From NCBI GenBank assembly GCA_022494885.1, contig JAGVSM010000440.1, positions 1 to 64,000 on the forward strand: a DNA stretch of 64,000 nucleotides, given 5' to 3'. Numbering within the stretch: position 1 is the first letter of the stretch; the number at the start of each line of letters is the position of its first letter. Of the stretch, positions 52,440 to 61,010 are shown piece after piece. A program made the position numbers and the translations under genes. The notes below the pieces were generated by a model. That model was not told where the DNA came from and made no database searches. It saw only the letters and a list, made by a program, of their open reading frames with translations. The stretch is from Micrasema longulum (taxonomy: Eukaryota > Arthropoda > Insecta > Trichoptera > Brachycentridae).

Positions 52440-52965
52440 ATAGTAATGTGACCTCACTAGGGTTGCCCGTGCCGAGGACACTTAACAATATGCTTTTTTT
52501 TAAAATGTTTTTACATTTGAGAATAAACAAAGAAGACTAACTCAATTAACAGAGATAATAAACAGAATATTCAGACAGTTTTAAATACTACGTATTTATG
52601 TATATCTATATTATTTATATTACAAAACACAGAAGGAAAAGAACAAAAACCTAACATAATCTATACATTTGTGGAGCAGTTGATTCAATATTGGTTTGGG
52701 CGAATGAGACAATCCATTTTACTTCTACCTAGCTCCACTATCCATTTTTTAAAGCCTTTTTAAACATTTTCTCGTTACTAATTGTTTTAATAGATAGTGG
52801 AAGTAGGTTATAGATTTTAATTGAATAATACTCAAAATCCCTTTGTCCGAAAGTGGTGTTAGTTTGTATTTGTTTAAGTTGTCTTTGTGTTGAGGATCTA
52901 GTGATTATATTATTTGTCTGTGATGTATTGTAGAGGTTATGTCTTTCATGAACATTTTACATACG
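52440..52965 (-). pseudogene. Jockey-like reverse transcriptase tail and 3' UTR (family J4)
   Basis: Minus strand: HERHNLYNTSQTNNIITR, TNTTFGQRDFEYYSIKIYN, LLPLSIKTISNEKMFKKALK then a stop near 52735. The UTR holds CCTCGGCACGGGCAACCCTA (minus), also at 63445-63465. 'F..S.+.YN.LP..IK......FK..LK' fits the tail. Confidence 0.6.
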
Positions 52966-53069
52966 TATGCATTCGAACGGGCGTATTGCCCTAATGCAAT
53001 TTCTTCCTGCCTACCGTTCAGTTTGAGAAAAATACAAGTACATAAGGACATATTCTAGGTAATTATGCA

Positions 53070-53480
53070 GAATTTTATAATTTTACACCAACATTTAAAA
53101 CAAAAATTAACTAAAAATTTACACTATACTATGAAGATAGGAGAGAAGAAGGGATTGGAAGGAAAGAAGAAGGAGAAAGGAACAACTCAAACATTTGTGA
53201 CATTTTGATTTAAATGTAAATAAAGAAGGGGCGTCTCTAACATTAGGTAGATTATTACCCAATCGAGCAGCTACTACTGTGAAAGAGAAGGCAATAAAAA
53301 TTACAGCGGTGAATGGGTATTGAAAGCGTATTCTCGTTACTGGAACGGAGAGTTAGCCCATGCTGTGACAGAGGTTAGAAGAGCTGTCTCAGATAAACAG
53401 GCGAAGTGGGATTATATAAAATATTGTGATAAAGTGATAGAATGTGAATGTTTCTTCTATGCCTGATACTGAGCCAGTGT
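53070..53480 (-). pseudogene. L2-type reverse transcriptase end, frameshifted
   Basis: Minus strand: FTVVAARLGNNLPNVRDAPS, LFTFKSKCHKCLSCSF from 53300 to 53190, with earlier frames giving TLAQYQA and SVPVTRIRFQYPF. 'RLWNNLP..VRDAPSL.TFKS.LKT.LF' is the L2 pattern, here with substitutions. Confidence 0.55.
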
Positions 53481-53519
53481 AGTTTTAGTAAAAATTAAGA
53501 GGTGAAATAAAAAGAGGTA

Positions 53520-53612
53520 AAGATGTATGAATGTAGAGGAAGCGAGGTCTGTATGCCAAGATAGATTGATATGGCGTTCTATCCTTTCTGACTAACGGCG
53601 TGATGGTTTATT
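53520..53612 (+). mobile_element. RTE 3' terminal scrap
   Basis: Reads RCMNVEEARSVCQDRLIWRS and then a worn terminus ending GGCGTGATGGTTTATTTGTTTG, with a (GTTT)n-like tail. Confidence 0.65.
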
Positions 53613-53689
53613 TGTTTGAAATAAAATAAATTTTAAGAATTTTATTTTATGTCTGTTAACGATAAATACAAGAGTTTTTTATTGCAACA

Positions 53690-53973
53690 TTTTGAATTAG
53701 TCCAAATGTTTGTAGACGTGTAGATGTTAAAACATTGGCAAAATGGTGAATGTTACAGTGTATAAAGCGGCCACTCAAACCAGCCAATGACAGGGCATAA
53801 GCCCTGTAAATGCTTAAGAACTAGAAAATTGTTTTCAGGCGTCGTCAGCATGAGGGTGAAGTAATTCGATCAGTTTAACCTCTTCGCAACAATTAAGGTT
53901 TGAGCTCTTTAACTTCACTAAAATCAACTGATGGAAGAATTGAAGAAATATGGATGTTCAAACATAGGCAACA
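53690..53973 (+). repeat. Repeat family C, left part of the interrupted copy
   Basis: 53690-53810 is one partial unit; 53820-53973 is a second that breaks at AACATAGGCAACA (53961-53973), the target duplication of the following element. Confidence 0.7.
53961..53973 (+). repeat. Target-site duplication, left copy (13 bp)
   Basis: AACATAGGCAACA here is repeated exactly at 55741-55753. Confidence 0.8.
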
Positions 53974-54290
53974 GGAACTATTATCATATATATACATCTT
54001 AAAATATTCGGATTCAAACCCCAAGTAGATCTTGTTGCTCTTGTCAACCGCTGAAATAAATTTGTAGATTTGCATATAAGGTATTTAATATGTTCATTCC
54101 ATGACAATTTTCTGTCGATCTCAACTCCCAAGAATCTGAAGTTTGAGACAGTTTGTAACGCTTGTCCCTGCATGTAAAACTTAGGCGTTATACCACGTTG
54201 TCTCGTACAGATCATGACATTTGTTTTTTGCGGTGCAAAGTTTAGTCGAGCTCGATGTCCCCATTCCTGTAATAACGTACGCAGCTGCCG
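53974..54290 (-). pseudogene. Inverted 5' segment: reverse transcriptase thumb of the R1-like element
   Basis: Minus-strand reading from about 54281: LLQEWGHRARLNFAPQKTNV, MICTRQRGITPKFYMQG, VSNFRFLGVEIDRKLSWNEH, LTRATRSTWGLNPNILRCIY and MIIVP at the left edge. 'L..W.....LNFAP.KT..M......' and 'LG..ID+KL.W..H' are diagnostic of R1-clade reverse transcriptases downstream of the YADD motif. The open frame continues beyond both edges only by chance: right of about 54281 it reads the complement of the forward segment, and left of 53974 it reads flanking repeat C. Confidence 0.85.
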
Positions 54291-55498
54291 TATGGGGTTC
54301 TGCGATAAAACGTAAAAAAAAAATTTCAAAACTCAGATCCTTACAAAGACTATTTGCTATACAAATATGCAAGGGATATAGAACGATATCTTTTTATGCA
54401 GCTCTGATAATTGCAGATCTTGAGCCCATAGATCTCAAAATTGCTGAAATCGTGTCTTTGGATGAAACGAAACGTAGTGGAGTAAGCGAATTACTTCCAA
54501 ATGACCGTGTATGTCAGCGCCGGGTTGAATATTGCTCACTACCACATCCCGCTAAGTGTGCAAATATACAAGTGAATCTAGAGGAAAATACAAATACGCT
54601 ATCACTTACTCTAACCAGCCTTATCCATATTTACACTGATGGCAGCAAACTGAACGGACATGTTGGAGCGGCCTTTGTTGTATACAAGGAACTTAGGGAG
54701 ATAGACCAGCGAAAACTTAAACTTGGAAATGAGTGTTCAGTCTTCCAGGCAGAGCTGATTGGTATTGAAAGTGCAATATTATGGATACAAAGAAAAATAA
54801 CTAGTCCCGCAATTATCACAATTCACAGCGATAGTATGTCTGGACTGCTCGCGCTCAAATCTGTTTACTCCACGAATGCCATTATAAGCAACATTCAAAA
54901 TCTTCACCATGCTCTCAGCATACAAGGCATATATGTTCGATTCTGCTGGGTTAGAGCTCATGTTGGAGAAATCGGAAATGAGAGAGCAGATGAGCTAGCC
55001 AAGGCTGCTACAGTCAAAAAAGTGAGGCCGAACTTTGATGAAGTCCCAATAAGCCATGTAAGGTGGTCCCTTTCAAAAGATAAATTAAATGAGTGGAGGA
55101 AAATTTATGAAGAAAAAACTGCCAATAAGTGGATTAAGCAACTTTTGAGAAGCACAGACGAGGCCAAAACATTTTGGAAGCATGAAACGCCTACATATGA
55201 ATTAACTCAGGCTCTCTCGGGACATAGATGCATGAGGGAATATCTGCATCGCTTTGGGCTGCGAGACGATAGTTGCTGTCCATGTGATGGCATTACTGAG
55301 CAGACTGTGGAACATCTTCTTGTATACTGTCCAATGTTTGATAGGCCGAGGTGGGAGCTTGAATGCAAAATAAACACTCGGATTGCTGCGACTAATAACC
55401 TAGCTGAGCTCCTGAACTGTAATGATACACAAAGAGAGACTGTTCGATTCATTGCAGGGACGATCAAGCAGGCTAAGTTATTCAATGGTGGTATCTAG
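54272..55498 (+). CDS. R1-like polyprotein C-terminal part: thumb end, RNase H, CCHC-type tail
   Basis: Open without a stop from upstream of 54221 to TAG at 55496-55498; genuine element sequence starts about 54272. Order (residues numbered from 54221): ITYAAAVWGSAIKRKKKISK about 18-37 and LQRLFAIQICKGYRTIS (thumb end); an RNase H domain at about 140-265 with all four catalytic positions visible as IYTDGSK (D), FQAELIGIESA (E), IHSDS (D) and VRAHVGEIGNERADELA (H and D); then a TYELTQALSGHRCMREYLHR segment and CCPCDGITEQTVEHLLVYC, a C-C-H-C zinc-binding-like motif near 355-376. R1 and I-type elements carry this order. No stops or shifts in about 409 codons marks it as the youngest coding element here. 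It cannot be autonomous because the endonuclease and palm are gone. Confidence 0.85.
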   Translation: MTYAAAVWGSAIKRKKKISKLRSLQRLFAIQICKGYRTISFYAALIIADLEPIDLKIAEIVSLDETKRSGVSELLPNDRVCQRRVEYCSLPHPAKCANIQVNLEENTNTLSLTLTSLIHIYTDGSKLNGHVGAAFVVYKELREIDQRKLKLGNECSVFQAELIGIESAILWIQRKITSPAIITIHSDSMSGLLALKSVYSTNAIISNIQNLHHALSIQGIYVRFCWVRAHVGEIGNERADELAKAATVKKVRPNFDEVPISHVRWSLSKDKLNEWRKIYEEKTANKWIKQLLRSTDEAKTFWKHETPTYELTQALSGHRCMREYLHRFGLRDDSCCPCDGITEQTVEHLLVYCPMFDRPRWELECKINTRIAATNNLAELLNCNDTQRETVRFIAGTIKQAKLFNGGI

Positions 55499-55740
55499 CT
55501 CCATTTGTTTTTTTTGTGTCCAACTTTTACGATTTTTTCTTTTTTATTATTTGTTAATGTATTATTTCTAGAATTATTTTGTTTATTATGATTCTGCTTT
55601 ATTTTTATTATTGTAGGTCTACGGTGAAAAATGTTGAAGTCAACGGAATATAATTTAAAGATAAATGTATTCGATAAAACCTTGCACATAACAAAAGCAA
55701 GGTACAAATAATTTGCAACTACAAAAAAAAAAAAAAAAAA
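55499..55740 (+). other. 3' UTR and poly(A) tail of the R1-like element
   Basis: T-rich UTR followed by an A-run of about 18 at 55723-55740 directly abutting the right target duplication. Confidence 0.75.
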
Positions 55741-55766
55741 AACATAGGCAACATGGTGAATGTTAC
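55741..55766 (+). repeat. Repeat family C piece carrying two target duplications
   Basis: AACATAGGCAACA (55741-55753) is the R1-like element's right duplication; GTTAC (55762-55766) is the solo LTR's left duplication. TGGTGAATGTTAC between is family C. Confidence 0.75.
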
Positions 55767-56121
55767 TGTTGAGGAGTGGACGAGGTGTGAAGAATACCTC
55801 GTCCCAGGAGGAGGAAAATTTAGTAAGTGGACTGTATTGTTAGGTAAGGAAGGTTGCGCAACTCCACTAGCCTGGTGATGATGAGGCGTGATGAGGGCTG
55901 GAACCCTGGCTGGTGAAGCTGGCGGTCGTGAGACGCTGGCACAGCTTGTATGGAGCTGGCGGTCTAAAAGGACGCTGGCACAGCTCGCTTGATGATAGAT
56001 TTTGATGAAAGAAAAGCACTTCACTCGGCACTCACGCGTAGAATTATTGTTACATGGAGTGCGCTAAGAAATGTAAGGACGGGTGAGTAGATATGGATTT
56101 GGTTGAGAATTGGTCTGAACA
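55767..56121. mobile_element. Solo LTR, 355 bp
   Basis: Begins TGTTGAGGAG and ends GTCTGAACA, so the termini are TG...CA with TGTT/AACA inverted, and the 5-bp GTTAC is duplicated on both sides (55762-55766, 56122-56126). Removing it restores family C (GAATGTTACACAGTATG). Internal GACGCTGGCACAGCT is repeated near 55931 and 55971. No internal coding region, primer binding site or second LTR, so it is a recombined solo LTR. Sense is unclear. Confidence 0.75.
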
Positions 56122-56250
56122 GTTACACAGTATGTAAAGTGGCCACTTAAACCAGCCAACGACGGGTCATGAGCCCTGTAAATGTCTAGACTTCCAAATT
56201 TCCTTTTTTAAAACGTTCTCCATACCTGTTGTAATTTCTTAGTTCATTAT
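56122..56250 (+). repeat. Repeat family C, right part of the interrupted copy
   Basis: Continues with ACAGTATGTAAAGTGGCCAC, TTAAACCAGCCAACGACGGG and CCATACCTGTTGTAATTTCT. Confidence 0.7.
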
Positions 56251-56311
56251 TATGTTTTTTTAACGAGTTTTAGTAAATACTGGTATATTATAATATGTGG
56301 CTCTTTATTTT

Positions 56312-56768
56312 ATACGTCGATCACTCTATTTCATGTGCCAGCAGTTCGCACGAACTATGCCCAGAACTTTCCACATATACGTTTAGCTCGTGAATATAAT
56401 TAAAACTTTCCCATTATTGATTGTAACAAATTATCATTAAAAATGCGCGTTTTAAAACACACTTTTTAACTTATACTTAGTTTCGATAATAAAATCTTAT
56501 TTTATCTCTAATTCTTAATTTTTAATATATTTTTTACACTGGGCAATAATATTTACACACATGTCCACCCTCATTCCATTATAACACCCACTCATCCACC
56601 CTCTCATACACTCACCCAAACACCCTAGCGTGTATTATACGAGTAGTTCATGTATTTCTGTGGACGTCTGTCATTGGTTTTATTCTCTGCATATTTTATT
56701 TGATATTTTTCTTTTACATGTTTTACTGTTGATATCCCCAATAAATAAAATAATAATAATAAAAAAAA
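56312..56768 (+). pseudogene. Jockey-like J2 tail and 3' UTR, plus-strand sister
   Basis: Collinear with the reverse of 37843-38340: TTTCATGTGCCAGCAGTTCG, CACGAACTATGCCCAGAACT, then AATATAATTAAAACTTTCCC and the C-rich CACCCACTCATCCACCCTCTC. Coding part is short and broken. Ends in CCCCAATAAATAAAATAATA. Confidence 0.65.
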
Positions 56769-56783
56769 GTTATTTTTAGTATA

Positions 56784-57090
56784 GTCCTTAAAATATAGCT
56801 TGATCAGAATGACATTTGTTAGGAAAAGTGACGACATAACTTTGTAGTAACGTCTAAGGAGTTATTTATATTGGCACACGAAAAATCATTCGTATCTGGC
56901 GTGTTAATTATTTTTTTTAATACAATGCTTGACACAAAAATCAACCTTAATTTATAAAATCAGCTTTAAAACTAAAATAAACCTAATTATTAACGACGTT
57001 CTTACAAGGTTACATCATTTTGAAAAAATATTAGAGATGGAACAAATTGATCAATGTAAATCGATCGAATAAAAAAATAATTCATTTGTG
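56784..57090 (+). mobile_element. TA-flanked miniature element, copy 3, left part
   Basis: Starts GTCCTTAAAATATAGCTTG after TA (56782-56783) and follows the consensus to ATAATTCATTTG, then breaks. It resumes at about 57645. Confidence 0.65.
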
Positions 57091-57644
57091 TCGGTGGATA
57101 TCAAAATTGGTTAAATCCAAAATTGGTAAAAAAAAAACATTTTTTGTGGAAACACGATTCAAAGATTAGTTTCACATAGAATACTTATTTAAAAAATGGA
57201 AAAATCCAATAACTTACCATAATAATTGTTGTCAGAAGTTTGATTTTATATCAAAATCGGCAACATCCACTCAATAACACTCAATAACACTCAAATAACA
57301 CAATAACACTCAAAACGATTAGTTTTATTTGTTTTTTACTTCGTAAAAGTGACAACCCTGACACAGACATTCAATAATAGATTAGATCAAAACTGGTTAA
57401 ATCCAAGAATTAATTTTATCAAAACTAGTTAAATCCATTCCGATATATCAAAATGAGTTACATCCAAATTATATGTAAGTTTTACACGGAAACTAAGTCT
57501 AATCGATCAAATCAAATAACGTAGAATACTTTTATTACCTACGTCAGACCTATTGTGTTTGTCAAGTACTGATTTTACATTTTCTATACTGGCAACTCAT
57601 ATAAGACTGTAAATATTCCTTTCCTTCCCAAATCCTTCCTAATT
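57091..57644. mobile_element. Unclassified insertion in the miniature element
   Basis: About 550 bp with no match elsewhere in the window. TCAAAA.TGGTTAAATCCAA-type words recur (near 57101, 57388, 57430, 57458) and a short tandem of CACTCAATAA lies at 57266-57316. About 30 bases of the host element are missing at the break. No frame of note. Confidence 0.4.
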
Positions 57645-57699
57645 TTTTGGTGAATAATTGTGTTAAACACACTATGTAGGCTTGTTTTTGCGTTTTTAT
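57645..57699 (+). mobile_element. TA-flanked miniature element, copy 3, right part (truncated)
   Basis: TTTTTTGGTGAATAATTGTG, TTAAACACACTATGTAGGC and TTTTTGCGTTTTTAT follow the consensus, then the sequence switches to the RTE-flanking unit at TTTTAACGTATC. Confidence 0.6.
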
Positions 57700-57869
57700 T
57701 TTAACGTATCAAAAAAATCTGCGTATTTAATATACTAATAATAAATAACGAATGACTTGAACAAGTAGAAGAATTTGTGTACCTGGGGAGCATGATCTCA
57801 AGAGATGGAAGAGTATAAAAAGACGTTGAAAGGATATTGAATGCGGGCAACAAAATGAACGGCGCACTA
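57700..57869 (+). mobile_element. RTE fragment, duplicate of 27190-27362
   Basis: From TTTTAACGTATCAAAAAAAT through EQVEEFVYLGSMISRDGRV and the AACGGCGCAC stop point, nearly identical to the 27 kb copy, including the point where the miniature inserted. Confidence 0.7.
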
Positions 57870-57871
57870 TA

Positions 57872-58390
57872 GTCCTTAAAATTTAGCTTGATTAAAATGA
57901 CAGTTGTCAGCAAAAGTGATGACATAACTTTGTAGTGACGTCTAAAGGAGTGATTTATATTGACACACGAAAAATCATTCGTATCTGGCATGTTAATTTA
58001 TTATTTAATACAATGCTTGACATGCAAATCAACATAAATGCATAAAATCAGCTTTAAAACTAAAAAAAAAACCTAATTATTAACGACGTTCTTACAAGGT
58101 TAAATCATCTTGCAAAAAAGTTAGAGATGGGACAAATTGATCGAATAAAAAAATAATTCATTTGAGGTTGTTCATGAAAAAGGTATGAATGTCTTATTTT
58201 TTTGTGAATAATTGTGTTAAACACACTATAATAGGCTTATTTTTGCGTTTTTATATCAATTTTTTGAAACAGAGTTTCACGATTGCATGAAAAAACTGAT
58301 AAAATCGATTTGATCAGTGATCAGTAATTTCCCATCACTAATGACATTAGTTTGACAGCTGTCATTCTAATCAAGCTATATTTTAAGGAC
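57872..58390 (+). mobile_element. TA-flanked miniature element, copy 4, complete (519 bp)
   Basis: TIRs GTCCTTAAAATTTAGCTTGA and TCAAGCTATATTTTAAGGAC pair; inner arms TTAAAATGACAG / CTGTCATTCTAA continue the pairing to about 33 bp. TA on both sides (57870-57871, 58391-58392). No coding capacity. This is the best reference copy. Confidence 0.75.
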
Positions 58391-58929
58391 TATAGATTTT
58401 ATTACTTGTATCTTTATATGTTATTTGTATGATAAATTACAATGAACTTTTACAAAGAATTTTCACTAACAAACTCGAATGTTTCAAACTCTGTTAAACT
58501 AGAAATGCCAGACATAATGGAGTAAGGATTTGTTGGTGTTCTTATATTAAGTAGCAACGTCTTTTCTTGGAAGTAATTTTGATAAAATATTCACAAAGCA
58601 GCTAACTGGAACGCTATTGCAGTGGCTGAATCGATATCTTTCGAGCAAATACGTAACAGCAGACGAAAATGGGGCGAGCTGGAACAAGCTGATTTTTGCC
58701 AATTCATTTGGAAGTTGGTGCCAAGATTTATGTTTCGATAGCATACAGCGTATCATATCCACATTACTCCGTCCAAATTTACATTCAAATTGATTTATTT
58801 TACCAAAATAACGTCACGAACAACAATACTTAAGCCGTGATATTGGGACAAGGACAACATATCAAAACGGGAACCCTTAACAATGGCTTGATATGAATAC
58901 GGTTTAATTATTGTTATTATTATTATTAA
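58391..58929. other. Mostly unassigned, with a possible Jockey-like scrap
   Basis: Near 58600-58720 a plus frame gives QLTGTLLQWLNRYLSSKYVT and NGASWNKLIFANSFGSWC, where 'LL.W...YLS.R.Q.V..NG..S.' would be expected before the GVPQGS motif of Jockey-like palms. Suggestive only. Confidence 0.3.
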
Positions 58930-59465
58930 TAATAATACGCTAGCAGCTATTAAGCTGATGCGTGTATATCAAGGATTAAAGAACTAAAACAATTGTATTA
59001 TGGATTGGTAAATTCAATACTGACGTATGGTCTGATTGGCTGGGGAAGCTGCACTAAAACGACTATGGCTTCAGCAGCTATAGCTCAAAAATCAGTGTTA
59101 AGAGTTATATTCAAAAAAACCATACCGATACCCGAGTGATTCGCTCTTCAAACAATTTCAAGTGCTGGATATTCGTCAACAGTATATATTGAGGTCAGTA
59201 GCGGTCACACATCTCAACAGGGAAAAATATGCGAGGGTTTGTCATGTTCATAATACATGGACACATACAGACACTCCAACAAGGATCTGATTCTACAGAG
59301 AGGAGTTAATACTTTTTGGCTCAAAGGCAGCAATATTATATAGGCCCGAGGGTATATAACCTTATCCCAGATTCGTGGAAATGTGGTGGGATTGCCAGGC
59401 TGAAGAAGGTGTTGACTGCATTTTTAATCCATATTGGTCGGAGGGAGCCAGAGAAATTGTTGTCC
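58930..59465 (+). pseudogene. Jockey/CR1-like thumb and tail (family J11)
   Basis: Plus frames with several shifts: LYYGLVNSILTYGLIGWGSC, AAIAQKSVLRVIFKK, then FKQFQVLDIRQQYILRSV, and VYNLIPDSWKCGGIARLKKV with LTAFLIHIGRREPE. 'YYGLV.S.LTYG...WG' and 'YN.IP.........K..L...L' fit the tail. It stops where the SINE at 59475 begins. Confidence 0.55.
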
Positions 59466-59474
59466 GATGTAGAA

Positions 59475-59694
59475 GGCGCCGTGGCGCATTTGGTTAGACG
59501 GCTATCTGTGAAACTGGCGTCGCGGGTTCGATTCCCGCCAGTTGCAAGAAAAAAATCCGAAGATTTTTTTCTCAATTGGTCTGGGTGTTGTGATGTATTT
59601 TTCATTACCTTCTTCCATATCCCCTCTATCCCACCTGTTGACAAGCCTCAAAATAGAGGCTTAGCGGGTTATTCCTTTAAAAAAAAAAAAAAAA
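59475..59694 (+). mobile_element. tRNA-derived SINE, full copy
   Basis: Head: A-box-like TGGCGCATTTGG near 59482 and perfect B box GGGTTCGATTCCC near 59526, about 44 bases apart. Body: GCAAGAAAAAAATCCGAAG, CTCAATTGGTCTGGGTGTTG and TTCCATATCCCCTCTATCCC; a small GCCTCAAAATAGAGGC hairpin at 59644-59659; then TTAGCGGGTTATTCC and an A tail (59679-59694). A truncated sister lies at 39001-39182. Confidence 0.8.
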
Positions 59695-60049
59695 GGACAT
59701 AAGCTGGTTTCTTGTTTTACTAGTAATGACTTAGGACTTAGGATATAGAGATTTTGGTATTATTTATGTTTTCTCTTGATATTTATTGTTTACTTTTAAG
59801 ACTGAAAAAGCACACATTATGATAAAACTGTAATTACTTTTTAATATTATTATAAAATACATCATTTACTGCCTTAGAACGGGGAAGCTATCCCTAGTTA
59901 GGCAGTTTAGATGAACCAACAGCAAAAATAAAAAATATATATGTTCACTTTTACTACTTAATTAATTTGTTGTATAAATAAATACTTGCTGTAATAAATA
60001 TGTAAAAAATAAATAAATAAAAATAAAATAAACATTATAAATTGCTGTG
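59695..60049. other. AT-rich, unassigned
   Basis: An AATAAATAAATAAAAATAAA-type run near 60008-60030 probably is the 3' tail (minus sense excluded) of some element. Nothing else. Confidence 0.3.
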
Positions 60050-60330
60050 TGGATCTAGTTAACATTAGCTGAACTAGCACCAATCACTTTCTCGGGAAGG
60101 CCATTCCATTTCTCCACAACTCGGTTTGTCAGGAAGTTCTTTCTGGGGTTGGATGAGAAGGAGGTAGTGTTAAGTTTTAATGAATGACCTCTGAGATGGC
60201 GGTTGACATTGATTTCAACTTGGGTACATTATATTGCTCAGCTAAGATCAAGTCACCACGCTGCCTCCGTTCTTCCAGTGAACTTAACCCGAGCTCCCTT
60301 AAGCGGCCCTCATATGATTTATTTCTTAGA
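60050..60330 (-). pseudogene. CR1-like reverse transcriptase tail
   Basis: Minus strand: SYEGRLRELGLSSLEERRQR, GDLILAEQYNVPKLKSMS, then with a shift HSLKLNTTSFSSNPRKNFL, TNRVVEKWNGLPEKVIGAS. 'RL..L.L..LE.RR.RGDLI......' and 'RG.S.KL......  R+NF...RVV..WN.LP..V+.A.S' are the standard tail of a CR1/Jockey-like group. Frames are interrupted near 60180. Confidence 0.65.
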
Positions 60331-60679
60331 GAAATTAATACTCTCTAATACCAAGAGTATTTGCCTTATAAAGATAGTTTTTTATTATTATTTTTATATG
60401 CACCCCCGGCAACATAAATAGCCGAATGACTGATTAAGTACAAAAATTCCCGTTACACGTTCAAAGAGATTGAACGTAGGTTTGAGTCATGGGTTATCAC
60501 TGACTGCTTACGAACCTTAAAAGCCATAAATTTCTTCAGTTATACACCTGATTTGACTGTGATTAGTCGTTTTCTCGGAGTGTCCCTATTTTATTCAAGC
60601 TAAATGTCTACGAGACTTGAACATTCTCCAAAAAAAATAATTAGTTATTGTTGCGTTATCTAAAAAATACTTTTCTAAT
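60331..60679. other. Unassigned
   Basis: Nothing recognised. Confidence 0.3.
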
Positions 60680-61010
60680 TGTGATAAAGCGAGGCAAATA
60701 CAATGCAACGAATCGACTGTGAGGAGATTTCTGAAAACATTCAAAGAAGACACTAAATCGACAAGTGGGCACAGGATTAAAACGCTTCACTTCAAAAATA
60801 TCATAAAGAAACCGGTTCGCGTCAGCTCCAGAACTGAGAACATGACTACAGAAAACCACCGGTGTCAGTGTCAGAGTACGCACAGTCACAAATAGACTAC
60901 TAGAATTTGGATTACTGGCCAGAAGACCTGCAAAAACCCTCAATTGAATCAGAAAATTTAAAAAACCGTTTGGAATGGGCGAAAGAAAATACGTCTCGTG
61001 AATCTAAACT
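60680..61010 (+). pseudogene. Tc1-like transposase N-terminal fragment
   Basis: Plus frames: NESTVRRFLKTFKEDTKSTS, GHRIKTLHFKN, then SVRVRTVTNRLLEFGLLARR and PAKTLN, and in the next frame LKNRLEWAKENTSRES. The second helix-turn-helix block 'VS..TV.RRL.E.GL.ARRP.K.P.L...+ +.RL.WA+EH' is typical of Tc1-type transposases. A shift near 60935 separates the last block. The DDE domain is not found. Confidence 0.6.

Larger units (their letters stand above)
53974..55740 (+). mobile_element. R1/I-type non-LTR retrotransposon, twin-primed insertion
   Basis: A complete insertion: 13-bp target duplications on both sides, a poly(A) tail (55723-55740), and a 5' segment (53974 to about 54275) inverted with respect to the rest. 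The inverted segment encodes the thumb region just upstream of the residues with which the forward segment begins, so the two are contiguous in the parent element. The junction lies in 54265-54281, where CGTACG (54276-54281) is self-complementary. It sits inside repeat C. Confidence 0.85.

Noticed and set aside
54179..54272. The first ~17 codons of the plus-strand frame starting at 54221 as part of the R1-like protein
   Set aside because: This part reads the complement of the inverted thumb segment, so it is a frame accident across the inversion junction.
59475..59550. A tRNA gene at the SINE head
   Set aside because: No acceptor pairing, and a SINE body with A tail follows; a sister copy exists at 39001-39182.
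59316..59702. 128-codon plus-strand frame as one gene
   Set aside because: Its front is a Jockey-like tail and its back runs through the SINE; it is a chance fusion.
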